Positions 1 to 6,629 are shown, counted from the first letter of the stretch. The stretch is DNA of 6,841 nucleotides from Desulfobacteraceae bacterium (GCA_028572035.1 JAPVWE010000074.1:1-6841), one strand, 5' to 3'. The notes: generated by a model not told the origin, from the letters alone. Translations and numbers: made by a program.

Positions 1-413
1 ACCAAAACTCAGGGCAGACTCTAAGGTCAAAAAGGCTTATTCAAAAGCACGGCTTTGACTTCAGGTTCGACCCAGAGGCTTGCATGCAGTGCCAGGGGAA
101 ATGCTGTAATGGGGACAGAGGCAATATCTTCGTAAACAGCAAAGAGATAGAGGCTATATCCAAATTTTTGGGAATTGAGATTTCTGGATTTATAGAGGAA
201 TATCTCATAAAGGTGTCTTATAAGATCTCCATAAAAGAGATAAAAACAGATAAGAATTATCCTTGTACTTTTTTTGATAATAAAAGGAACAGATGTTCTA
301 TCTATCCCGTCAGGCCTAATCAGTGTAGGACATTTCCATTTTGGAGTTACTATAAAGATAAACCAGATGAAGCGGCCAGAGAGTGTCCCGGAGTATCATT
401 GTGTGAAAGATGA
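1..413 (+). CDS. YkgJ family cysteine-cluster protein, 5' end outside the window
   Basis: Members of this family (also called UPF0153, CxxCxxxCC) are small cytoplasmic proteins thought to bind zinc or iron through clustered cysteines; no enzymatic role is firmly known. The reading frame is open from base 3. The first ATG (84) cannot be the true start: the first cysteine of the signature is the codon at 81-83, just upstream, giving C-x2-C-x3-C-C across 81-107. The upstream residues (GFDFRFDPEAC) are also typical of the family, and no ATG, GTG or TTG occurs in frame before 84, so translation must begin before the window. Further family landmarks follow: PCTFFD, RCSIYPVRPNQCRTFPFW and ECPG. The frame stops at 411-413 soon after ECPG, while another frame carries a plausible C-terminal helix to 489, so a frameshift is possible. 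The gene is AT-rich compared with the next one. Partners cannot be judged. Confidence 0.85.
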   Translation, partial: QNSGQTLRSKRLIQKHGFDFRFDPEACMQCQGKCCNGDRGNIFVNSKEIEAISKFLGIEISGFIEEYLIKVSYKISIKEIKTDKNYPCTFFDNKRNRCSIYPVRPNQCRTFPFWSYYKDKPDEAARECPGVSLCER

Positions 414-519
414 AATAAGACGAATTCTTGCCAATCTGTTCAAGTTATCAAAAAAAGGGAAGAGGTCGCATATTTTTTTGAGGGTTTAGCGCGTGTTTTG
501 AATACACCATGAGGCTACA

Positions 520-1641
520 ATGAGCATCTTATTCGAACCTATTAAAATAAAGGACGTGGAGCTGCGAAACCGGTTTGTGCGGTCAGCCACCTATGACGGC
601 TGTGCAGATAGAACCGGTCAGGTGTCTGAAGGGCAGATCAGTATCTTTGCAGAACTTGCCGATGGTGGGGTCGGTTTGATTGTAACGGGCATTGCCTACG
701 TTCATCAATCTGGTCAAAATTTACCGTTTCAAAACTCCATCGCCAGTGACGATTGCATACCAGGCTTGAAACGATTGACCACCGCTGTCCACGATAGGAG
801 AGCAAAGATTGCTGTTCAGCTCTTTCATGCGGGCAGAGAAGGGGCTAGGTTTCTTAAGGGGAAAAACGAGCAGGCTATAGCACCATCGTTTGTCTCTAAC
901 GATCCCTACTTTACAGAACAATACCGCCCCATGACCGAGGATGAGATTTGGGATATGATCCGGGCATTTGGCGATGCGGCAAAAAGAGCCAGAGACGCGC
1001 AATTTGATGCTGTTCAGCTTCACGGCGCCCATGCTTTTTTACTGAGTCAATTTCTTTCCCCATTTACAAACCAGCGTGACGACCACTGGGGAGGCACTCT
1101 GGAGAAGCGTCTCCGCTTCCACCGGAAAATATACCGGGACATTAGATCAAAGGTGGGTGAGGATTACCTGGTGCTCATAAAAATCGGGGTCCAAGACGGG
1201 TTTCCAGGAGGACTTGCCTTTAGCGAGGGAAACCTGGCGGCCCAGCTTCTTGCCCAGTGGGGGTTTGATTCCTTGGAGATCAGCCAGGGGTTGAGAGGTA
1301 AACCCTATGAGGGTACAGAATTTCGAACCAAAATCAACAGCCTCGACCGCGAGGGCTACTTTCGGCATTGGTGCAAACAGATAAAAAGTCAAGTGGACGT
1401 GCCTGTCATGATGGTAGGCGGCTTGAGGACCTTTGAACTCATGGAAGAGGTTATCCAAAAGGGCGAGGCGGATTATATCTCCTTAAGCCGTCCTCTCATT
1501 AGGGAACCTGGTATTATCAATGAATGGAAGAGGGGTGACTGCCACAGAGCAACATGCATATCATGCAACAAGTGCTTGGAAGCCCTCAGAAAGGGAGAGG
1601 CACTCCATTGCATTCAACAAAAGATTCAAGAGAATAGTTGA
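520..1641 (+). CDS. Old Yellow Enzyme family NADH:flavin oxidoreductase with C-terminal Fe-S cysteine motif
   Basis: This 373-residue protein is a single FMN-binding TIM barrel of the Old Yellow Enzyme superfamily, which reduces activated C=C bonds or related substrates with NAD(P)H. Visible landmarks are the N-terminal LFEPIKIKDVELRNRFVRSAT, the HGAH active-site segment at residues 168-171 followed by LLSQFLSPFTNQRDDHWGG, the phosphate-binding MMVGGLR at 297-303 and ISLSRP at 320-325. Near the end it has C346, C349, C352 and C364 (C-x2-C-N-K-C-x11-C), close to the 4Fe-4S site of trimethylamine dehydrogenase and 2,4-dienoyl-CoA reductase. Those enzymes continue into an FAD/NAD(P)H domain, but this one stops nine residues after the last cysteine, so electrons would need to come from another protein or directly from NAD(P)H. 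The ATG at 520 has GAGG at 511-514. The substrate cannot be inferred. Family assignment is secure. Confidence 0.95.
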   Translation: MSILFEPIKIKDVELRNRFVRSATYDGCADRTGQVSEGQISIFAELADGGVGLIVTGIAYVHQSGQNLPFQNSIASDDCIPGLKRLTTAVHDRRAKIAVQLFHAGREGARFLKGKNEQAIAPSFVSNDPYFTEQYRPMTEDEIWDMIRAFGDAAKRARDAQFDAVQLHGAHAFLLSQFLSPFTNQRDDHWGGTLEKRLRFHRKIYRDIRSKVGEDYLVLIKIGVQDGFPGGLAFSEGNLAAQLLAQWGFDSLEISQGLRGKPYEGTEFRTKINSLDREGYFRHWCKQIKSQVDVPVMMVGGLRTFELMEEVIQKGEADYISLSRPLIREPGIINEWKRGDCHRATCISCNKCLEALRKGEALHCIQQKIQENS

Positions 1642-1701
1642 TCTTAACCTCAATACGATAGGCCATGAGACCACATAACAACCAGGCGGAGTTGATGGCA
1701 A

Positions 1702-2310
1702 GTGAAAAGAATTCCTGATATTATATGTGCTTCGATATTCTGTTTATCATTATTTGTCCCCTATTCATTTGCCACAACTGATGAAAAGGATGAGATTACT
1801 ATTGTCATTCCAGCAAGGGCTATGGTCAAATTCATTAATGATATCCTACCAATTAAAATAATCAAGGATAAGAAATTCTCGGGGGTTATCTGGATTAAAT
1901 CAGTTGATAAATTAAAACTAGAAATAGATAAGGTGTCATTCTCTGTAAATATATATGGGGAAGATATTAAATATACAGGTAGAATTGGTAACCTATCAAC
2001 GAGCTTAAGCTTTGGCAATATTGATACATCACTCGATTGTGATGCCTCAATTAGATATGATAAAGAAAAAAGTATACTGTATATAAGACCTAAGATTGTG
2101 GAAAGAAGAAATAGAAATAAGGTCTTACTGCGGCTGTTGGCAGAACTAATAGATAAAGAATATCCAGTTGAGATCCAAAAACTGAAACCAATAATCACTA
2201 GATTTGGTGACAAATCAGTGACAATAGATATGGATATTTCAAATGTCTATGCTGTACATAATAGATTGTTTATTGGAATAAGACCTAGTGTAAAGAGTAA
2301 GAATGAATAA
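1702..2310 (+). CDS. Secreted protein of unknown function, possibly a TULIP-like lipid-binding fold
   Basis: This 202-residue product is not recognised. It starts at GTG 1702; an in-frame stop lies at 1693-1695 and no Met occurs before the mature region, so GTG is the only start that keeps the signal peptide. Residues 1-24 look like a Sec signal peptide (MKR, then a hydrophobic run, ending SFA before TTDEKDE), with no lipobox cysteine, so the product should be soluble in the periplasm or attached to the outer membrane. The mature part alternates short beta-strand-like segments (ITIVIPARAMVKFIN, SGVIWIKSVDKLKLEI, VSFSVNIYGEDIKY) with one amphipathic helix (LLRLLAELI) and ends in LFIGIRP. That rhythm resembles YceB/DUF1439-type lipid-binding proteins, but this is inference only. 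Codons are strongly AT-biased (many ATA, AAA, GAT), unlike the flanking genes, which suggests a separate origin. A purine-rich AGGCGGAG at 1683-1690 is a distant candidate ribosome site. Confidence 0.75.
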   Translation: MKRIPDIICASIFCLSLFVPYSFATTDEKDEITIVIPARAMVKFINDILPIKIIKDKKFSGVIWIKSVDKLKLEIDKVSFSVNIYGEDIKYTGRIGNLSTSLSFGNIDTSLDCDASIRYDKEKSILYIRPKIVERRNRNKVLLRLLAELIDKEYPVEIQKLKPIITRFGDKSVTIDMDISNVYAVHNRLFIGIRPSVKSKNE

Positions 2311-2388
2311 GGTGAAAAGGTTATGAATATAGCTTACTTACTGCATAGTTGTAACATTAAGCTTCATGATGCGCTTATGCAAACTTTT

Positions 2389-2402
2389 GCTCCTTCTGGA
2401 GC
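2389..2402 (+). promoter_or_regulatory. Hairpin enclosing the ribosome binding site of the HU-like gene
   Basis: GCTCC and GGAGC form a perfect 5-bp stem around a TTCT loop. The 3' arm contains the GGAG (2398-2401) that lies six bases before the ATG at 2408. When folded, the hairpin would hide the ribosome site. The stem is short, so regulation is only a possibility; the ribosome site itself is well placed and supports the start at 2408. Confidence 0.35.
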
Positions 2403-2407
2403 TGCTT

Positions 2408-2701
2408 ATGAATAATTCTGATGTTATCAAACGTTTGTCTGAACGATTAGGGCTGTCGCAACGTGAAATTAGGCGGTTGCTGAAACGCAGCACTGAGATT
2501 TTCAAAAAAACGCTTGATGAAGATCTCAGCTTTACCATTCCCGAGTTCGGTACTTTTGGGACGCATGTCCGGCAGAAGCGAAAAGCCTATAATCCCCACC
2601 ACAAAGCATTTATGATGCTGTCCCCAAAACGGGTCGTGTCTTTTCATCCCAGTTCGGTCCTCAAAGGCCACGTAAAAGCCCAGAGGGTTGATAATGAGTA
2701 A
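2408..2701 (+). CDS. HU/IHF-like DNA-binding protein
   Basis: This 97-residue protein has the length and layout of HU/IHF subunits, small dimeric proteins that bend DNA. Residues 4-40 form the two N-terminal helices (SDVIKRLSERLGLSQREIRRLLKR), 42-56 the strand segment with the family motif FTIPEFGTF, and 57-80 the basic beta-arm with YNP, whose Pro63 sits where HU inserts a proline between base pairs. The arm is less canonical than in typical HU (NPHHKAFMMLSPKR instead of NPQTGE). I chose ATG 2408 because GGAG lies six bases upstream and the HU domain begins there; a longer frame from 2366 would add a hydrophobic leader unlikely for HU. The last eight bases overlap the next gene, which itself carries an HU domain, so translational coupling and heterodimer formation with that protein are plausible. 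It could equally form homodimers. Confidence 0.87.
   Translation: MNNSDVIKRLSERLGLSQREIRRLLKRSTEIFKKTLDEDLSFTIPEFGTFGTHVRQKRKAYNPHHKAFMMLSPKRVVSFHPSSVLKGHVKAQRVDNE
2682..2687 (+). promoter_or_regulatory. Ribosome binding site of the HU-LysM gene
   Basis: AGAGGG lies six bases before ATG 2694, inside the end of the HU-like gene. It decides for ATG 2694 over the in-frame TTG at 2688, which would sit directly on the site. Confidence 0.7.
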
Positions 2702-3692
2702 TAAAATAACCTTTTCGGATTTGGTAGGGCGCATTGCTGAGGAGACCGGGACCTCGAAGCGACTGATCCATGACTTGCTCAAAGAAACGGCTGCCGTTGC
2801 TAATGAGGGCCTTCTGCGCGATGGCCGTGTAAGCATTACCGGTCTCGGCATTTTCAAATTGAGATGGAGAGATGCACGACAAGGCATAAATCCCCAAACC
2901 GGTGAGCCTATCGAGATTCCCGCCCAAAACCGAGTTTATTTCAAATCGGAGGCAGCTTTACGTAGGTTTATCAACCGAAGCTACCAGCATATGAAACCTG
3001 AGATTATCCGCTATGATATTAAGCCAGCTCCTTCAATCCCGAAATCAAAAGGCTTGTTCTTTTGGAGAAAACGGTCTACGTTAGGATGGACCGCAGGCCT
3101 TTTGGCGCTCTTCTTGCTTATGCTGGTGGGTATGTTTTCTCTCTTTCGACCATCTTACGAACCAGCCCCTCCAGTTGAAGAGACGACACAACCCGAACCG
3201 CCTCGTACGTACGGGATACCTATTGAAGAATTAACCGAGAAAAGAAAGCAAATCCAACCCGTCCCAAAGCCTGATCTTTCACCCGCGTCGGTAGGCAAGC
3301 CTGGGGCTGTGCACAACGTTCAGCACGGAGATAGCTTTTGGACTATTGCGAAGGTCTTTTACGCAGATCCATATCTATGGCCCAACATCTTCCGTGTCAA
3401 TGTCGAGGTTGTTGAGAATCCCGATGTGTTGGAAGTGAATACAACTATTCATGTCCCGCCGCTGGAAGGTACGGTTGGAAGTCTGAGCAAGAAGGATATT
3501 ATGAATATCATCGATGGGTATATGCAAGCCTATTTGGCCTATCGCCGGGTGAATAAAACCAATGCCCGCCATTACCTTTGGGTAGCCAAGCAGTATAACG
3601 TACCAGAAGTATTGGAACAATACGAAGATAAGATTGATGCATCGGATCGGGACTTTATTCTACGGATCAAAGGTTCCGCCCGGATTAAATGA
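2694..3692 (+). CDS. Membrane-anchored HU-LysM fusion protein
   Basis: The product (332 residues) combines three parts. Residues 5-95 are a well-preserved HU domain: VSITGLGIFKLR, then ARQGINPQTGEPIEIPA with the DNA-intercalating Pro67, then FKSEAALRRFIN. Residues 125-127 are RKR, followed by one hydrophobic helix at about 132-151; basic residues on its N-side predict HU in the cytoplasm and the rest outside. Residues 152-204 are a Pro/Glu/Lys-rich linker. Residues 206-256 are a LysM peptidoglycan-binding domain (VQHGDSFWTIAKVFYADPYLWPNIF, NPDVLEVNTTIHVPP). Residues 265-332 form a helical tail (GYMQAYLAYRR, ARHYLWVAKQYNVPEVLEQY) that I associate with LysM proteins but cannot name. The gene overlaps the HU-like gene by eight bases (ATGAGTAA), so both are co-translated. 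Tethering of DNA to the wall is inference; the HU part could instead act only as a dimerisation or membrane-linked regulatory domain. Confidence 0.93.
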   Translation: MSNKITFSDLVGRIAEETGTSKRLIHDLLKETAAVANEGLLRDGRVSITGLGIFKLRWRDARQGINPQTGEPIEIPAQNRVYFKSEAALRRFINRSYQHMKPEIIRYDIKPAPSIPKSKGLFFWRKRSTLGWTAGLLALFLLMLVGMFSLFRPSYEPAPPVEETTQPEPPRTYGIPIEELTEKRKQIQPVPKPDLSPASVGKPGAVHNVQHGDSFWTIAKVFYADPYLWPNIFRVNVEVVENPDVLEVNTTIHVPPLEGTVGSLSKKDIMNIIDGYMQAYLAYRRVNKTNARHYLWVAKQYNVPEVLEQYEDKIDASDRDFILRIKGSARIK

Positions 3693-3781
3693 TTCCCTGC
3701 GTGTGAGTGCAACCACAGTTTAATGAGTGGCGACCAGGGACCCAGTGCTAATTTTTGAACATCAAAACAGTAGAAGGCAAT

Positions 3782-3785
3782 GGAG
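3782..3785 (+). promoter_or_regulatory. Ribosome binding site of the DapF-like gene
   Basis: GGAG five bases before ATG 3791 supports this start over an upstream in-frame TTG at 3755, which would add 12 residues not seen before the MKFFKYHALGND motif of the family. Confidence 0.7.
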
Positions 3786-3790
3786 CATAC

Positions 3791-4636
3791 ATGAAATTCT
3801 TCAAATATCATGCACTCGGAAATGACTATATCGTGTTGAATCCTGCCGACGTTGGCAACCAGTTAATGCCCCCCCAAATTCGATTGATTTGCCATCGCAA
3901 TTATGGCATTGGGGCTGATGGTATTCTTTTTGGCCCCCTTGAGTCCTCAGAATGTGACTTCGCTCTGCGCATCTTTAACCCAGACGGCAGCGAGGCAGAG
4001 AAAAGCGGCAACGGTTTGCGAATCTTCTCCCGGTATCTCTGGGACAGTGGGCTGGTTCAGGAGAGAGCATTCACGATACTGACTGCGGGAGGCAAGGTCA
4101 GTGCCCAAGTGCACAAAGGGGGCAGAAATGTCACCGTGGACATGGGTAGAGTCAGCTTTGACAGTCGCCAGATACCTGTTGAGGGACCGTCCAGGGAAGT
4201 CATGAACGAGGCAATCCTTGTTGATGGACAGAAGCTACTCCTTTGCGCAGTCACTATTGGGAATCCACACTGTATCATTCTTCGCGATGAGGTTACTGCG
4301 GAAGAAGCCCAAAAATGGGGCCCTCAAATCGAAAAAGATCCCCGCTTTCCAAATCGAACCAATGTTCAGTTCATGAAAATTCTGGATCGTGACAACATTC
4401 AGATCGAGATCTGGGAACGAGGGGCAGGGTATACCCTGGCCTCCGGCAGTAGTAGTTGTGCAGCAGCAGCCGTTGCCTACAAGTTAGGGTTGTGTGACTC
4501 TCAAGTAGCTGTCCACATGCCTGGAGGTATCATTGAGATCACCATCTCAAGGGACTTCTTGATTTCAATGAGCGGACCAGTCACCAAGGTTATCGATGGA
4601 ACCATCTCAGACGAAATGTTCAGTCAAACCCTCTAA
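3791..4636 (+). CDS. Diaminopimelate epimerase-like protein with both catalytic Cys replaced by Ser
   Basis: This 281-residue protein has the full length and two-lobed layout of DapF, which interconverts LL- and meso-diaminopimelate for lysine and peptidoglycan synthesis. Substrate-binding landmarks are kept: HALGNDY (N11), GIGADG, FNPDGSEAE (N63), GNPH (N158, H160), NRTNVQF, and ERGAG (E209, R210). However, the first catalytic Cys (normally in the MCGNG loop) is Ser72 in KSGNG, and the second (normally ACGTGACA) is Ser218 in ASGSSSCA. True epimerases need both thiols as acid and base, so ordinary two-base racemisation is unlikely. The consistent Ser/Ser exchange with otherwise intact motifs suggests a distinct subfamily rather than decay. 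No lysine-pathway gene is beside it. It follows the HU-LysM gene by 98 bases on the same strand and converges with the LptF-family gene. It may be annotated as dapF elsewhere; I withhold the symbol. Confidence 0.93.
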   Translation: MKFFKYHALGNDYIVLNPADVGNQLMPPQIRLICHRNYGIGADGILFGPLESSECDFALRIFNPDGSEAEKSGNGLRIFSRYLWDSGLVQERAFTILTAGGKVSAQVHKGGRNVTVDMGRVSFDSRQIPVEGPSREVMNEAILVDGQKLLLCAVTIGNPHCIILRDEVTAEEAQKWGPQIEKDPRFPNRTNVQFMKILDRDNIQIEIWERGAGYTLASGSSSCAAAAVAYKLGLCDSQVAVHMPGGIIEITISRDFLISMSGPVTKVIDGTISDEMFSQTL

Positions 4637-4721
4637 TCAACCGTTGGAGCGGATGGGAAAAGCCGTAAATCCAAGAGATGGCAAACACGTGCGGCCCGAT
4701 TTAAAGGTCCTTAAAAAATAG

Positions 4722-5828
4722 TTATGTATCCCGTGCTGCCCGCCAGAGCAGAATAAGTGTGGTAGCCCCTAAAACCATGTTCGGTATCCACATGGCCAAT
4801 ACAGGGTTCAATTTGTCTGTTTCGCCTAAACTATCTGATACAAATAGCAGAATGTAGTAAACCATGAAGACAGCAATGCCGAGGGTAATCCCCCAAGATC
4901 TTCCTCTTGCCCTCCTCATTAAACCGAGAGGCAGACCAATTAGGCCCAGAATCAGGCAGGTAAAAGGAATAGAGAACTTCCTCTGTAATTCTATGACGGC
5001 TTTATTGTGTCTGACTGTTCCCTTTTTGGTCTCTTTGATGTGGCGCCTGAGCTCAGATATGGACATCTCCTTTCTGCCTTTCCTCAGTGAGGAGAGTCTA
5101 CTCATTATGTCAGAAAGCTCTATATTCAAGTCATAAGTTTTAAATCGCATCACCCTGGATGAATCTAAGTCCTTACTTACCATAAAAACCGATCCATCAA
5201 TGAGATGTAGATTCAGGGACATCTGTTCTGGGTTTGAACTTATCCTTCCTTGCTGAGCGATGATGGTGTTGGAAAGGGCTGGGTCCCTCTCATCAAATAT
5301 AAACACTTCCTTCATTGTTTGGTCATGAGCAGATATATGATTGGCGTAGAGCATTACATTAGGGATACTGTCATTGAATATGCCTTGCTTGATTCCTATG
5401 CTTATGTTCGATCTGGCTATCTCAAAGAGGACCTTTGCCATGGAATAATTACTACTAGGAATCAAATAGATGGCTATAAATGAGGCAAAAAGATAGCTGA
5501 TTATAGAAAACGTCACTACTGAGGGCATAATCTGACACAGGCTGATTCCACATGACTTTAAGGCGATTATCTCATTGTCTTCATTAAGCCTCGAAAAGGC
5601 GATCAGAGAGGCCAAAAGGGTTGCCATGGGTAAAGTATAATAGAGAACATAGGGTATCGTGTAGGCGGCTATTAGCAGAACCTGTGATGGGCGTGTTCCA
5701 TGATTGACCATCCATTCAGTTAGCTTTAATATCCTGCCAGCAAGCACAAGAAAGGTAAACACAATAAGGCTGGTCGTAAAATTAGGGATCATCTCCTTAA
5801 AGATATAGATATTAATAATTCTCTTCAT
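4722..5828 (-). CDS. lptF: LptF/LptG family lipopolysaccharide-export permease
   Basis: In the Lpt machine, LptF and LptG form the inner-membrane channel that, driven by LptB, hands lipopolysaccharide to the periplasmic bridge. The 368-residue protein has the family layout. Three N-terminal membrane segments lie at about 12-32, 50-78 and 99-124, a periplasmic beta-jellyroll domain at 130-270, and three C-terminal segments at about 286-304, 312-332 and 342-362. Family motifs are IFKEMIPNF near the start, TLPMATLLASLIAFSRLNEDNEI at 65-87 and ELQRKFSIPFTCLILGLIGLPLG at 280-302. The SRLNEDNEI and LQRKFSIP variants look closer to LptF than LptG, so the symbol is moderately supported. It lies 12 bases after the PAP2-like gene, so they probably share a transcript; only a weak GGTG precedes the ATG. 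Downstream it meets the DapF-like gene head-on, so the usual adjacent second permease is absent. Confidence 0.92.
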   Translation of the reverse strand: MKRIINIYIFKEMIPNFTTSLIVFTFLVLAGRILKLTEWMVNHGTRPSQVLLIAAYTIPYVLYYTLPMATLLASLIAFSRLNEDNEIIALKSCGISLCQIMPSVVTFSIISYLFASFIAIYLIPSSNYSMAKVLFEIARSNISIGIKQGIFNDSIPNVMLYANHISAHDQTMKEVFIFDERDPALSNTIIAQQGRISSNPEQMSLNLHLIDGSVFMVSKDLDSSRVMRFKTYDLNIELSDIMSRLSSLRKGRKEMSISELRRHIKETKKGTVRHNKAVIELQRKFSIPFTCLILGLIGLPLGLMRRARGRSWGITLGIAVFMVYYILLFVSDSLGETDKLNPVLAMWIPNMVLGATTLILLWRAARDT

Positions 5829-5840
5829 AAAAACACCACA

Positions 5841-6629
5841 TCAAAAGAGAAGGGTTACTGTGAACCCTACTCCATCAGCAACAGGAGCGGGAGCGATAAC
5901 AACCTTTTTCTTCTCTGTCTCCCCTTTCTCTACGCAGTCAGCTGCCAAATATGCCATCCACCAGCCCAATGCCGCTTGGGAGAAATAATGAGAATTATCA
6001 TTTATCCTTGACCACCCAGTTAGCATTGATCCCAAATAGAAGAAATACTTCAGGTATGGGTTTTCTGTCATCTTGGCTGCTGTAATAAAGGGAACAGCTC
6101 CCATAAAACTGTGCCCACTCACCCCGTTGTCGTCATTGAGAGGCCTCCAATGAGAGTCGTCTTCTTTTGGCCTAGAAGCTCCAAGGGATATCTGCAAGAA
6201 AAGCATTGGAGGAGCTCCCACCAAAATTGTTCTTAGGGACCTTTTCCCCCATTCACCTGTCGTGGAACCCACTTCTATATCTTTGGTTAGCTCCCCAAGA
6301 ATAGCAGCCCCTAAATAGACAGGAACGGTTATTCTCCCGTCTCCAAATGGCTTTACCGCTCTTGAAAAGTTGTCAGTGTCTCCGTCCCTCAATGACCCCT
6401 GGTCCCAACCTTGAACTTCCCCATCTATTGATGTATTGGCCAGCACTCCAGCTATTCCTATCCCTATTGCCAGATATTTTAAATTCTCTACAGCATAAAA
6501 GTTCCGATAATCTTCGTATATTGTGTCTTTCATTTCCTCTATTCTACCAACTATCCCTTCCTCTGTCCAAGCACCAGATGGAAGAATCAACAGAGTTATC
6601 ACAAAAAATGCTGCCCCAAAGTTCTGCAT
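5841..6629 (-). CDS. PAP2-like protein with altered active-site residues
   Basis: PAP2 proteins are usually lipid or sugar phosphatases, often acting on undecaprenyl pyrophosphate, phosphatidate or lipid A in the envelope. I place the start at ATG 6629, giving 262 residues with a signal peptide (MQNFGAAFFVITLLILPSGA); the longer frame uses TTG at 6686 and adds a cysteine-rich leader without family resemblance. The three PAP2 motifs are recognisable but changed. Motif 1 is Q146-x6-R153-P154 (Lys normally first), motif 2 is VSGH with H173 (PSGH normally), and motif 3 is S207-R208-x5-H214-x3-Q218 (Asp normally last). Both catalytic histidines remain. The protein ends GVGFTVTLLF, a pattern with a terminal Phe like outer-membrane beta-barrel ends. 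It is the first gene of a pair with the LptF-family permease, consistent with an envelope or lipopolysaccharide role. Whether it is catalytically active is uncertain. Confidence 0.85.
   Translation of the reverse strand: MQNFGAAFFVITLLILPSGAWTEEGIVGRIEEMKDTIYEDYRNFYAVENLKYLAIGIGIAGVLANTSIDGEVQGWDQGSLRDGDTDNFSRAVKPFGDGRITVPVYLGAAILGELTKDIEVGSTTGEWGKRSLRTILVGAPPMLFLQISLGASRPKEDDSHWRPLNDDNGVSGHSFMGAVPFITAAKMTENPYLKYFFYLGSMLTGWSRINDNSHYFSQAALGWWMAYLAADCVEKGETEKKKVVIAPAPVADGVGFTVTLLF

Noticed and set aside
274..489. A 71-residue overlapping frame as an independent gene
   Set aside because: Its first half is the YkgJ gene read in another frame. Only the tail after about 391 looks coding-like, and that is better explained as a frameshifted end of YkgJ.
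2366..2407. Longer reading frame of the HU-like gene starting MMRLCKLLLLLELL
   Set aside because: The extension is hydrophobic and would act as a leader, which does not suit a DNA-binding protein. The well-placed GGAG six bases before ATG 2408 supports the shorter form.
4637..4721. Bidirectional terminator between the converging genes (TTTAAAGG/CCTTAAA around 4700)
   Set aside because: The stem is short and bulged with little GC, so I cannot support it as a terminator.
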